A stretch of 64,000 nt of DNA from JBBRHQ01 sp963738305 (GCA_963738305.1 CAVTVU010000001.1:372001-436000); one strand, 5' to 3'; shown: positions 54,766-63,269, numbered from the stretch's first letter. A program made the numbers and translations. Notes: generated by a model not told the origin, from the letters alone.

Positions 54766-55998
54766 TCAGAAAGTGCGGTAGTTCCCCGGCCCCCCGGCGG
54801 CCTGCGCGGCGACGGAACCGGCGCCCTGGCGCGATCGCTCCCAGGCGGGCGCGGTGTTGCCGGCCGCCGCGACGGCCTGGCGCCGGGCCCGCTCGGCGAC
54901 GGTCCGCACCTCACCGTCGGCGGCGCGGCGCGCGACCTCGGAGCGCTCATCCGCCTCGCGGCGGATCCGCTCGGACTCCTCGGAGAGCTGGCGGTCGGCG
55001 CGGCGCCGCGCCTCCTCCTCGGCCTCGCGCTCCACCTTCGCGATCAGCTGCTCGACCCGCTCCTCGGCCTCGCGGCGGACCTGCTCGGTGCCCTCCATCA
55101 CCCGTCGCTCGATCTCACCCTCCAGCTCGGCGATCCGTTCCTCCGCCTCGCGCCGGACTTCCTCGGCCCGCGCCTGCGCCTCGCCGATCCGCTTCTCGGC
55201 CAGGGCCACCCGGTCGGCGGCCTTCCGCGCGGTCTCGGCGCGCGCTTCCTGCATCCGTTTTTCGGCCTCTCCTTCGAGCCGCTCGGTGGTTTCCGCCAGG
55301 GCCTTCTCGGCGCTCGCCCTCGTCTCGGTCAGCTCGGCGCTGATCCGAGCCCGCTCCGCCCTGGAGTTCTTGGCGATCTCCTTCGCTGCGCGCTCCGCCC
55401 GCATCCTGGCGCTCTCGGCGTCGGCGAGCTGGGCCTCGGCCTTCTGGGCCCGCACCTGTTCCTGCTTGCGGGCGCCCTGGGCGGCCGCGATCCGCTGCCG
55501 ACCCTCCTCGCTGAGCCGGCGGATCGTCTCCATCGCCTTGGCCTTCACCTGCTTGCGGTTCTCGGCCTGCTCGAGGCGCAGGCGCTCCTCGCTATCGGCG
55601 ACGCGCTTCTCGGCAGCGTTGACGAGCCCCTGGGCGTGCTTCTCAGCCGTCTCGATCTCCCTGCGGGCGGCGAGCTCGGAGTCGGCGATTCGCCGCTCCG
55701 ACTCCGTGACCTCCTGGCGCGCCTCGGCCGCGGCCCGCTCCGCCTGACGCAACGCCTCCGCGGCCCGATCGGACGCCTGCTTCGCCAGCCCCAGAGCGCG
55801 CTGCTCGCCGCCTCGCGCCTCGACCTCGGCCTCCCGCGCCCTCGACTCGCGGCTTCGCATCTCGGCCACCAGACGCCTGGCGCTCGCAGCCACCTCCTCG
55901 GTCGCCTCGCCGACGAGCCTCAGGTGGCGCCGGGGGTCGGGCGGGTCCGGTTGGTTCGGCATGAGATCGGGCTCGGGAGAGACGGCGGGCTCGCTCAT
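54766..55998 (-). CDS. Long coiled-coil protein
   Basis: This 410-residue protein is an acidic/basic heptad coiled coil from about residue 40 to 380, rich in Glu, Arg and Ala (for example ERIAELEGEIERRVMEGTEQ). A Pro-rich N-terminus and a Gly/Ala C-tail flank it. There is no membrane segment. Composition is similar to the protein at 10407-11724. The reading frame is intact. No family is recognised. Such proteins can be structural scaffolds. Confidence 0.75.
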   Translation of the reverse strand: MSEPAVSPEPDLMPNQPDPPDPRRHLRLVGEATEEVAASARRLVAEMRSRESRAREAEVEARGGEQRALGLAKQASDRAAEALRQAERAAAEARQEVTESERRIADSELAARREIETAEKHAQGLVNAAEKRVADSEERLRLEQAENRKQVKAKAMETIRRLSEEGRQRIAAAQGARKQEQVRAQKAEAQLADAESARMRAERAAKEIAKNSRAERARISAELTETRASAEKALAETTERLEGEAEKRMQEARAETARKAADRVALAEKRIGEAQARAEEVRREAEERIAELEGEIERRVMEGTEQVRREAEERVEQLIAKVEREAEEEARRRADRQLSEESERIRREADERSEVARRAADGEVRTVAERARRQAVAAAGNTAPAWERSRQGAGSVAAQAAGGPGNYRTF

Positions 55999-56109
55999 CG
56001 AGCCGCAACTTACTACGGGCGGCAGAGGTCACCGCGGGGCCCAGATCGCGTATTTATCGCAATTTGCGGGCCCCGCGGGGGAGCCGCCGCGCCACCCCGG
56101 GCGGAGACC

Positions 56110-56724
56110 TCATCGCGGCTCTTCGCTGATCAGCGCCACCGGCACGCCGAGCCCGGCCCCGCGACGCACGGTGGCGATCCGCCGCCCCGGCTGGACGGCG
56201 TCGCGGACCTCGCCCAGGCGCTCTCCGAGGAGCCCGGCGCAGGCGCCGAGGTCGGATACGCAGAGCGTCAACCCCCAGAAGCGAGCCGGCCCCTCGCCGG
56301 CCTGCGGGGTCTCGACCACCTCGAGGATCACCTCCCCCAAGCGAAAGAACGCCTGGCGCGCCGGCGGTCCCGGCTCGTCGGGCTCGCGGATCCTCCGCAG
56401 CGAGAGCCCCGCCCCTTCGAGCGCCGCGTTGGTCCGGGCAAGCTCCGGTGTGAATACGACGATGTGATCTATTCGCAGCGCGCCGATCGGGTGGGACGCG
56501 GGCTGCGGCGGGGCTGCTGCTGTGTGCTCGGTCGGTAGCCCGTCGAGAGCCACCGCGGCCTCAGTGTCTGTTTGCCCGCGCAGGGTCCAGCCGGCGATCC
56601 CGTCGCCGCCCTCCTCGAAGAGCAGTCGTACCGACCCGACCGCGGCCTCGGTGCCGTCGACCGCGAAACCGCACTCGCGCCAGGCTTCGGCGGGCGCGGC
56701 CAGGCGAACAGCCTCGATCGTCAC
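56110..56724 (-). CDS. VOC-like protein
   Basis: This 204-residue protein has two VOC-like halves: APAEAWRECGFAVDGTEAAV and GSVRLLFEEGGDGI, then RIDHIVVFTPELARTNAALE, GLSLRRIREPD and FRLGEVILEVVETPQ. A His and Glu pattern suits a metal site, but the first half lacks a clear His. GTG at 56724 starts 8 bp after the acyl-CoA synthetase stop, so it is probably in one operon. The substrate is unknown. Confidence 0.72.
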   Translation of the reverse strand: MTIEAVRLAAPAEAWRECGFAVDGTEAAVGSVRLLFEEGGDGIAGWTLRGQTDTEAAVALDGLPTEHTAAAPPQPASHPIGALRIDHIVVFTPELARTNAALEGAGLSLRRIREPDEPGPPARQAFFRLGEVILEVVETPQAGEGPARFWGLTLCVSDLGACAGLLGERLGEVRDAVQPGRRIATVRRGAGLGVPVALISEEPR

Positions 56725-56732
56725 CTCGGGGC

Positions 56733-58352
56733 TCAGTTGAGATCGCGCTTGAGGACCTTGCCGGTGGCGTTGCGGGGCAGCTCCTCCAGGAAGACGACGT
56801 CGCGCGGCGTCTTGTACCCGGCCAGGTTTGTCTTCACGTGGGCCTTGGCCTCGTCCCCGCTCAGCTCGCCCTCCGGATGCAGCACGACGAAGGCCTTCAG
56901 GCGCTGCCCGAACTCCTCGTCCGGGACGCCGATCACCGCTGCCTCGGCCACGGCCTCGTGGTCGGAGAGCAGGTCCTCGACCTCCCGCGGGAAGACGTTC
57001 TCGCCCCCCGAGACGATCATCTCGTCGTCGCGGCCGTCGATGAACAGCCGCCCCTCGGAATCGAAATGGCCGACGTCGCCGCTGGAGAGCAGATCGTCGA
57101 TCGCCTCCTTGCCGCCCCCGCCGGTGTAGCCCTCGAAGGCCATGCCGTTGCCGACGAAGATCCGTCCCACCTCCCCCTGCGGCACCTCCCGCCCCGCGTC
57201 GTCGAAGAGCTTGACCGTGGTCCCGCGCGGCGGGCGGCCGGCGGTCCCCGGGGCGGCGCGCAGCTCCTCCGGGGTGGCGATCGTCGCGTAGGCAACCTCG
57301 GTCGAGCCGTAGAGGTTGTAGATGTTGTCGCCGAAGTGGTCCATCCACTTCAGCGCCATTTCGCCGGGCAGGGCCGACCCCGAAACCGAGGTGATCCTGA
57401 GCGAGGAGAGGTCGTAGCGGCGGAGCGTCTCCTCGGGAAGGGCGAGGATCCGCTGGATCATCACCGGCACCACCGCCAGCACCCGGGCGCGGTGCTCCTG
57501 CACCGCCCGGAGCGTGTCCTCCGGATCGAATCGCCGGCGCAGGATCATCGGCGAGCCGAGCGGCAGGCCAAGCACGAAATGGGTGAAGCCCCACGAGTGA
57601 AAGAGGGGTGACGCGATCACCATCGACTCGCCGACGCGGTAGGGGATGCGGTCGAAGAGCCCGGCAAGCGCGTTGATACCGCCCGGGCTGGAGCGCTGCG
57701 CCCCCTTCGGGGTCCCGGTCGTGCCCGAGGTGAGGATCACGAAGCGGGCCTCCTCATTCGGCGTCGCCGGAGAGGACGTGTCGCCGGAGGAAATCAGGGC
57801 CTCGAGCGTCGTCGCGGTCCCCTCTCCGCTCTCGTCGGTCCAGGCGATCACCCGCTCGACTCCCCCGGCTCCCTCGAGCAGGCCGCCGAACTCCTCGTCG
57901 TGGATCAACATCCGCGGGCCCTCGCGAGCGATCACGTCGGCGAGCTGCGGCCCGGAGAACATCGTGTTCAGGTACAGGGCGCTGGTGCCGAGCTTGGCCG
58001 CAGCGATCGTCGCGTCGACGAACCCGCGGTGGTTTCGGCACATGATCCCGATCCCCTCGCCCTCCCGGACCCCGAGAGCCGAGAGCGAGTTGGCGAGCGC
58101 GTTGGAGCGGCGGTCGAGCTGCTCGAAGGTGAGCGACCCGCGCTCGTCGATCAGAGCCACCTCGTGCGGGTGCTGGATCGCGGCCGCGATCGCGCCGGCG
58201 GCCGGTGAGATGCCGTGCTGCGCGACCACCGCCACCATCCGAGCGAGCTTGTCAGGGCGGATCGGGCGCAGCACACCCGCATCGCTGAGGACCTTGACCC
58301 CGAAGGCGCCGTCAGCGACCCAGCTCAGCGGGTTGGGGACGCTCGGGCGCAT
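56733..58352 (-). CDS. Acyl-CoA synthetase (FadD-type)
   Basis: This 539-residue adenylate-forming ligase activates carboxylic acids to acyl-CoA with ATP. The AMP-binding motif LTSGTTGTPKG is at residues 207-217. Core motifs YNLYGSTEVAYATIA, GDVGHFDSEGRLFIDGRDDE and NATGKVLKRDL (catalytic Lys) are intact. The length is typical of long- or medium-chain enzymes. TAGGCT, which includes the ispF stop, lies 6 nt before the ATG. The substrate chain length cannot be told. Confidence 0.92.
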   Translation of the reverse strand: MRPSVPNPLSWVADGAFGVKVLSDAGVLRPIRPDKLARMVAVVAQHGISPAAGAIAAAIQHPHEVALIDERGSLTFEQLDRRSNALANSLSALGVREGEGIGIMCRNHRGFVDATIAAAKLGTSALYLNTMFSGPQLADVIAREGPRMLIHDEEFGGLLEGAGGVERVIAWTDESGEGTATTLEALISSGDTSSPATPNEEARFVILTSGTTGTPKGAQRSSPGGINALAGLFDRIPYRVGESMVIASPLFHSWGFTHFVLGLPLGSPMILRRRFDPEDTLRAVQEHRARVLAVVPVMIQRILALPEETLRRYDLSSLRITSVSGSALPGEMALKWMDHFGDNIYNLYGSTEVAYATIATPEELRAAPGTAGRPPRGTTVKLFDDAGREVPQGEVGRIFVGNGMAFEGYTGGGGKEAIDDLLSSGDVGHFDSEGRLFIDGRDDEMIVSGGENVFPREVEDLLSDHEAVAEAAVIGVPDEEFGQRLKAFVVLHPEGELSGDEAKAHVKTNLAGYKTPRDVVFLEELPRNATGKVLKRDLN

Positions 58353-58361
58353 GGCGGCAGC

Positions 58362-58820
58362 CTAGTCGTCCTCGACCTGGGCAACCGCCATGCAGGCGAT
58401 CCCCTCGCCCCGGCCGATCCAGCCCATGCCCTCGTTGGTCGTGGCCTTTACGTTGACCCGGGCCGAGGTGGCCTCGGCGATCAGCCTCTCCATCTCGGCC
58501 CGGTGGGGGGCGAGCCGCGGCGACTCACAGACGACCGTCGCGTCGATGTTGACGACGCGGCCCGAGACCCGGCCGATCACGGTCCGCAGCAGGTCGAGCG
58601 AGTCGGCGCCCTCCCAGGCGGCCTCGTCGTCGGGGAAGAGGGTGCCGATGTCCCCCTCCCCGGCGGCGCCGAGGACGGCGTCGATCACGGCGTGCAGGAC
58701 AACGTCGGCGTCGGAGTGCCCGGCGAGGCCCCGGGGGTGATCGATCTCCACCCCGCCCAGCACCAGCCGCCGCCCCTCGGCGAAGCGGTGCGAGTCATAG
58801 CCGACCCCGACCGGGCTCAC
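58362..58820 (-). CDS. ispF: 2-C-methyl-D-erythritol 2,4-cyclodiphosphate synthase
   Basis: IspF forms the cyclic diphosphate in the non-mevalonate isoprenoid pathway. This 152-residue protein has the metal ligands in GYDSHRF (Asp9, His11) and HAVIDAVLGAAGEGDIG (His43), and the conserved LAGHSDADVVLH. The final region NVKATTNEGMGWIGRGEGI is intact. It is separated from ispD by about 4.5 kb of other genes. The ATG overlaps the stop of the upstream PHP gene by 4 bp. Confidence 0.95.
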   Translation of the reverse strand: MSPVGVGYDSHRFAEGRRLVLGGVEIDHPRGLAGHSDADVVLHAVIDAVLGAAGEGDIGTLFPDDEAAWEGADSLDLLRTVIGRVSGRVVNIDATVVCESPRLAPHRAEMERLIAEATSARVNVKATTNEGMGWIGRGEGIACMAVAQVEDD

Positions 58821-59668
58821 CCGGCCGCCTCCACGCTGGCCGGGCCGAGCGGCTCGAGCCGTCGGCGACGGGCCTCGAAGACCGAGACCTCATCGACCCC
58901 GAGGTCCTCGAGGAAGGCGAGCGCCTGCTCGTAGCCGTAACCAACCTCCTCGGGGGTGTGGGCGTCGGAGGAGAGGGCGAAGACCGCTCCGGCCTCGACG
59001 CACATCTCGGCGAAGGCCGGTGCCGGGTAGAGCTCGGAGACGGGCTTCCGCAGCCCGGCGGTCGAGACCTCGACCGCGATCCCGCTCTCGGCGATCGCTT
59101 CGACCGCAGGCTCGTAGTAGAAACGCGGGTCGCGCTGCGGCTGCGGCCGGGCGCTCCCCCAGTACTTGACCAGGTCGGGGTGGGCGAGGATGTCGAAGAG
59201 CCCGCTGCGGGCGCTCTCGGCGATCGCCTCGAAGTAGAGCCGCCAGACCTCGTCCGGGTCGCCTTTCGCGTTCCAGACCCCGTAGACCTCGGTGTCGAGC
59301 GCGTGGTCGCCGATGAAGTGCACGGAGCCGACCACGTAGTCGAAGGGATGCGAGTCGAGCAGCGACTCGGTGCGGTCCTCCGCCCCGGGGACGAAGTCGC
59401 ACTCGATCCCCAGGCGCAGCGGCGAGTCGGAGACGAAGTCGCAGTAGGCGCCAAGGTCGTCGGTTGCCCAGCGCTGCCACCAGGGATGGCTGGACCACAG
59501 GTCGAGTGCGGCCGTGAAGCGGTGGATGTGCTCCGAGCAGCCGATCTCACCGATCCCGGCGGCCCGGGCCGCCTCGAGGTAGCGATCGACGTTGGCCTCG
59601 GTGAAGTAGCGCTCGGGCGGCGTGTCGTCGTCGTCGGGACGCAGGTGCAGGTGATAGTCCGTGAGCAC
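58817..59668 (-). CDS. PHP-domain phosphatase, histidinol-phosphatase-like
   Basis: This 283-residue PHP-type phosphoesterase has the metal motif DYHLHLRPD at the N-terminus, EIGCSEHIHRF, DYVVGSVHFIG, ILAHPDLVKYWG and LSSDAHTPEEVGYG, which supply the usual trinuclear metal site. The pattern matches histidinol-phosphatases (HisK/HisJ-type) of histidine synthesis, but other phosphate monoesters are possible, and no his genes are near. The start codon GTG at 59668 is chosen because VLTDYHLHL is the family start. Confidence 0.85.
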   Translation of the reverse strand: MLTDYHLHLRPDDDDTPPERYFTEANVDRYLEAARAAGIGEIGCSEHIHRFTAALDLWSSHPWWQRWATDDLGAYCDFVSDSPLRLGIECDFVPGAEDRTESLLDSHPFDYVVGSVHFIGDHALDTEVYGVWNAKGDPDEVWRLYFEAIAESARSGLFDILAHPDLVKYWGSARPQPQRDPRFYYEPAVEAIAESGIAVEVSTAGLRKPVSELYPAPAFAEMCVEAGAVFALSSDAHTPEEVGYGYEQALAFLEDLGVDEVSVFEARRRRLEPLGPASVEAAG

Positions 59669-59726
59669 GCTCGCGAGCCTACCGAGGCGCTGCGGGGGTC
59701 CCACCGCCCGGATACCCTGGCCCGCA

Positions 59727-60752
59727 ATGGTCCACCTGCGAATCATCGCCCCCAGCCACGAGTGCGATCACGTGCTCGACCTGCTGAAGGCGACGCCCTC
59801 GGTGACGAACCTTGTCTTCCTGCCGCGCGCGGCGCAGAAGCCCGAGGGCGACATGATCCTCTGCGACGTCGCCCGCGAGGACGCCAGCGTGATCATCAGC
59901 GATCTGCGCGAGTTCGACATCCCGCTCAACGGCTCGATCTCACTCGAGGAGATCGACTCGCAGATCTCAGTCGCGGCGGAGCAGGCGGAGGCGGCCGCTC
60001 ACGGGCTGGCCGGCGACGCCGTGGTCTGGGAGGAGGTCGAGGCACGGACCTCCGAGAACGTCGAGCTGAACGCCAACTTCCTCGGCTTCATGATCCTTGC
60101 CTGCCTGATCGCCTCGATCGGCATCCTCCTCGACAGCCCGATCCTGATCATCGGCGCGATGGTGGTCGGCCCCGAGTTCGGACCGCTGGCGGGTCTCTGC
60201 GTCGCCATCGTTCAGCGCCGGCGGGAGCTGGCCCTGCGCTCCTTCAAGGCGCTTGCGATCGGCTTTCCGGTCGGGATCACCGCAGCGTTCCTCTTCTCCC
60301 TGATCGCCAAGCACACCGGGCTCGCCGAGGACACCCTTACCACGCTCAACCGCCCCCTGACTCAATTCATCTCCCACCCGGACGGGCTCACCTTCATCAT
60401 CGCCTTCATCGCCGGGATCGCCGGGATGCTGTCGCTGACCTCGACGAAGTCGGGAGCGCTGATCGGCGTGCTGATCTCGGTGACGACGATCCCCGCCGCC
60501 GCCAACATCGGCGTCGCTGCCGCCTACCTGAACTGGGGCGAGTGGCGCGGGGCGATCGCCCAGCTCGCGGTCAACCTTGCCGGCATCTTTCTGGCAGCCG
60601 TTGGCACCCTGTTCGTCCAGCGCCTGCTCTACAGGCGGAGGCGGGTGCGCCACCTGCAAGAGGGAGCGCGGGAGGTCGCCGGCCTGCCCTTGGGGCGCAG
60701 CCGCCACGAGGATTGGGCGGCTGACCGGCCCAGGCCCCGCCCGCGCACCTGA
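59727..60752 (+). CDS. DUF389-family membrane protein
   Basis: This 341-residue protein has a soluble N-terminal domain (MVHLRIIAPSHECDHVLDLL, then VTNLVFLPRAAQ and MILCDVAREDASVIISDLRE) and a membrane domain with six or more hydrophobic segments (LGFMILACLIASIGILLDSP, ILIIGAMVVGPEFGPLAGLC). This is the DUF389 (TIGR00341) layout, of unknown function. TACCCT lies 8 nt before the ATG. It is divergent from the PHP gene. Confidence 0.9.
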   Translation: MVHLRIIAPSHECDHVLDLLKATPSVTNLVFLPRAAQKPEGDMILCDVAREDASVIISDLREFDIPLNGSISLEEIDSQISVAAEQAEAAAHGLAGDAVVWEEVEARTSENVELNANFLGFMILACLIASIGILLDSPILIIGAMVVGPEFGPLAGLCVAIVQRRRELALRSFKALAIGFPVGITAAFLFSLIAKHTGLAEDTLTTLNRPLTQFISHPDGLTFIIAFIAGIAGMLSLTSTKSGALIGVLISVTTIPAAANIGVAAAYLNWGEWRGAIAQLAVNLAGIFLAAVGTLFVQRLLYRRRRVRHLQEGAREVAGLPLGRSRHEDWAADRPRPRPRT

Positions 60753-60802
60753 GGGTCGGCCCGGCCCATCGCCTCAACCAGGGCGCAATACTGCATCGGG
60801 CG

Positions 60803-61219
60803 ATGTCGCAGGAGAAGGTGGAGATCGTGCGGCGGGACATCGCCGCCCGGGATGCGAGTGATTGGAGGCATCTGCCTGAGATCTGGGATCCCGAGATCGA
60901 GTTGCATCTTGTCCGGGGCGGGACCTACCAGGGCGTAGATCAGGTCACGGACTTCTTCAAGACCCTCCGCGACCTTCATGCCGACTACCGGGTCGAGGCA
61001 CTCGAAGTGCTCGATGCCGGCGACCAAGTGGTGACGGTCGAGCGTGTCCTGGGCCGTGGGTTGAAGGGCAGCGACGCGGACGGTTGGATCGGGGAAAAGC
61101 TATTTCGAGTGATCGAGTTCAAGGACGTCCGAATTCGTCGCGTGACCGAACACCCGAACCGAAGCGCCGCCCTCGCTGCCGCTGGTTTGTCGGATTGGCG
61201 TCTCAGACTGAAGCGGTAG
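60803..61219 (+). CDS. SnoaL-like protein, copy A
   Basis: This 138-residue protein has an NTF2/SnoaL-like fold: MSQEKVEIVRRDIAARDASD, LPEIWDPEIELHLVRGGTYQ, FFKTLRDLHADYRVEALEVL, and VIEFKDVRIRRVTEHPNRSA. The next gene copies its pattern and the DNA just upstream of the start, so both come from a local duplication. Ligand and function are unknown. Confidence 0.82.
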   Translation: MSQEKVEIVRRDIAARDASDWRHLPEIWDPEIELHLVRGGTYQGVDQVTDFFKTLRDLHADYRVEALEVLDAGDQVVTVERVLGRGLKGSDADGWIGEKLFRVIEFKDVRIRRVTEHPNRSAALAAAGLSDWRLRLKR

Positions 61220-61286
61220 TCCCGCTGCTATGACCTGGATCACCTGCTCAGCTGGACAGCGGCCAGAGCGGGATACTGCGCGGGCG

Positions 61287-61682
61287 ATGTCGCAGGAGAA
61301 CTTGGAGATCGTGGAGCGAGCCATTTCCGCAATCAATGAGCGGGATGTCGGGGCATACCTCGCGTTGTGTAACCCCGATATCGAGCTGATCAATCAGATC
61401 GCGGCGATCGAGGGACCCAACAAGGGCGAGCAGGGCATCCGCTTGTTCTTCGAGGGCATCGTCGAGGCAACTGCGAAGTTCGAGCTCGAGATCGAGCGCC
61501 TTCAGCCCCTTGACGACAACCGCGTTCTGGGTTCGCTCATCCTGCACCTGGAAACCGCAGGGGGCTTTCCGCAGCGACAGCCGCTCACGAACCTGTACGA
61601 ACTCGAGGACGGCAGGCTCTCGCGTGTACGGGTCTTCAGTGATCGCGCCGAAGCCCTCGAAGCCGCAGGGCTGTCGGATTAG
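61287..61682 (+). CDS. SnoaL-like protein, copy B
   Basis: This 131-residue protein repeats the copy A pattern: MSQENLEIVERAISAINERD, LALCNPDIELINQIAAIEGP, FFEGIVEATAKFELEIERLQ, and RVRVFSDRAEALEAAGLSD. The upstream DNA repeats ATACTG-N-CGGGCG before ATGTCGCAGGAG as in copy A. The substrate is unknown. Confidence 0.82.
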   Translation: MSQENLEIVERAISAINERDVGAYLALCNPDIELINQIAAIEGPNKGEQGIRLFFEGIVEATAKFELEIERLQPLDDNRVLGSLILHLETAGGFPQRQPLTNLYELEDGRLSRVRVFSDRAEALEAAGLSD

Positions 61683-61728
61683 GCGAAGTCGACGGCCTCC
61701 TGCCCTCGACGTAACACGTCCTCCGCTA

Positions 61729-61921
61729 TGTCACGGCCAGAGCGCGACAATTTTGCCGAGCTTCAGATCGAAATCTACGAATGCCAAGAGGTTGGCGACC
61801 GGGTGTAGCCGAGTTCGACTCGGTTCTTGGTGCCGTGATCGAGTTCAAGAACGGCAAGGCGACTCAGATTCGCTCCTACCTCGACCTCGAGGAAGCCCTC
61901 GAAGCGGCCGGGCTATCGGAG
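61729..61921 (+). pseudogene. Internally deleted SnoaL-like gene
   Basis: The stretch starts with MSRPERDNFAELQIEIYECQ-EVGDRV and a stop, and then, in another frame, AEFDSVLGAVIEFKNGKATQ and IRSYLDLEEALEAAGLSE. These are the second half and C-terminus of a SnoaL-like protein. The N-terminal half is missing and an internal segment seems lost. It directly follows two complete paralogues. Confidence 0.6.
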
Positions 61922-61978
61922 TCGGCCACGCCGCTTGGCGTTCTGCCCTTACAGGACCTCCAAGGAAGGAGAGGGACC

Positions 61979-62130
61979 ATGAGCAACCCCGAGACCGCGG
62001 TCCTCGCGGGAGGCTCGCCTGGATCATGCAGCAACTGCTGCGCCACCCCGAGGGGGTCATCTCGACCCGCGTCGGGTGGAGCGGCGGCGAGGGCGACAAC
62101 CCGACCGAGGAAAGCCCCCTTTCCGCGGCG
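61979..62130 (+). pseudogene. msrA remnant (methionine sulfoxide reductase A)
   Basis: From ATG 61979, with GGAGAGG upstream, the frame reads MSNPETAVLAGG. It then breaks and continues in another frame as MQQLLRHPEGVISTRVGWSG, then GEGDNPT. This is the MsrA N-terminus (xxAxLAGG-CFWG-MQxLLxxxPGVxSTRVGYxGG). The lesion is exactly where the catalytic GCFWG should be: the bases for CFWG are altered and one base shorter. The gene ends after about 45 codons and the following DNA is unrelated. Confidence 0.7.
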
Positions 62131-62214
62131 CGGCGCGGAAGCTGCCAACCGCGGGACGGTGGCCTGGCTTCCGGAACGAAGCCCTCGAAGCCGCACGCCA
62201 CATACGCTGTCGCA

Positions 62215-62361
62215 ATGCCCCGCGAGGCCCTCATCCTTCCCCTCGCCTTCGCTGCCGGGGTCGGGGCGGCGGAGTTGTTCGGTGCCGCCAACCTCGGGGT
62301 CGCCTTCGCCGTGGGCGGGATGGCCTTCGCGGCGACGGTCCTCTGGCTGATCCTGCGCTAG
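62215..62361 (+). CDS. Very small two-segment membrane protein
   Basis: This 48-residue frame begins MPREALILPLAFAAGVGAAE, followed by LFGAANLGVAFAVGGMAFAA and TVLWLILR. It could form two short membrane helices. No ribosome binding site is strong. It lies downstream of degraded genes, so it may be a real small membrane protein or chance. Confidence 0.4.
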   Translation: MPREALILPLAFAAGVGAAELFGAANLGVAFAVGGMAFAATVLWLILR

Positions 62362-62408
62362 CGGGTGGCGCCTCGGCTCGACCGGCTGAGACCAGCGCCG
62401 GGTGGAAC

Positions 62409-63179
62409 TCAGCTCTGGCCGGCCGCGATCGCCTCGGCGACCGCGGCGGCCGGCCCCCCGGTCCAGGGCTCGCCGTGCCCGGGCAGCACCAGGCCCGCCT
62501 CCAGCGGCTCGAGCGCCGCCAGCGACGCGCGGGCTTGGCGCGTCTTGGAATTGAGCGCTCGCGGGAAGAGCTGCGAGCCACGCCGCCCGGTCATCGGGTT
62601 CCAGGTGCAGATCGCGTCACCGACGAACAGCGCGCCGTGCGAGGAGAAGTGCAGGGCCACATGCCCGGGAGTGTGCCCCGGGGTCGGGATCACGCTCGGC
62701 CGCCCGGGGACGTCGACCCTGGTGCCTGACTCATATGTCGTCACCTCGGCGACGGCCTTCGGCTTCACCCCGTTCAGGGTCAGGTGCCAGAAGAGGCGGT
62801 AGGCGGTCGGGCGCAAGAGGTGGGGGAAGAAGCTGCCGTCGGTCTTCTTCGGCTTCGGCTTCAACGTCGTCGCCTCGTCGTCCGGATGGACGTAAACCGG
62901 AATCCCAAATTCCGAGCGGAGCGCCTCGGCGACGCCGATGTGGTCGCCGTCAGAGTGGGTGAGGACGAGCGCCTTGATATCGGAGGCCGGACGCCCAAGC
63001 AGCTCCAGCCCCGGCTCGAGCTGGGACCGGTATTTCGGGCACCCGGCGTCGACCACCGTGACCCCGCTCTCGTCGGCCACCAGGTACCAGTTGACCATCG
63101 GGCTTCCCAGACGGACGACGCCCTCGGCGAGCTGGGCGGGTGCGTCCATGCCTTCGGCGAGGTTGGCGGAGGTGGCCAC
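62409..63179 (-). CDS. MBL-fold metallo-hydrolase
   Basis: This 256-residue metallo-beta-lactamase-fold hydrolase has the metal motif LTHSDGDHIGVAEAL, PTPGHTPGHVALHFSSHGAL, FVGDAICTWNP and LPGHGEPWTGG. The set gives a normal di-metal site with one Ser instead of His in the first HxHxDH. It may act as a thiol-ester or lipid hydrolase. It is a complete gene, with ATG at 63179, and is co-directional with ispD upstream of it. Confidence 0.85.
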   Translation of the reverse strand: MATSANLAEGMDAPAQLAEGVVRLGSPMVNWYLVADESGVTVVDAGCPKYRSQLEPGLELLGRPASDIKALVLTHSDGDHIGVAEALRSEFGIPVYVHPDDEATTLKPKPKKTDGSFFPHLLRPTAYRLFWHLTLNGVKPKAVAEVTTYESGTRVDVPGRPSVIPTPGHTPGHVALHFSSHGALFVGDAICTWNPMTGRRGSQLFPRALNSKTRQARASLAALEPLEAGLVLPGHGEPWTGGPAAAVAEAIAAGQS

Positions 63180-63219
63180 GGCCCCACCCTACCCGCGGGC
63201 AACCTTGGAACCCCCCCAG

Positions 63220-63269
63220 CCGAGACTTCAATCGCCTCTCACTATGAGAGGAAATTGCAGTCTCGCGGG
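63220..63269. repeat. Dispersed palindromic element, type I stem, copy 4
   Basis: CCGAGACTTCAATCG, inner stem CCTCTCA-CTA-TGAGAGG (63235-63251), and AAATTGCAGTCTCGCGG. The outer bases CCCAGC and GCTGGG extend the symmetry further. It lies between ispD and the MBL gene on the same strand. Confidence 0.72.
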
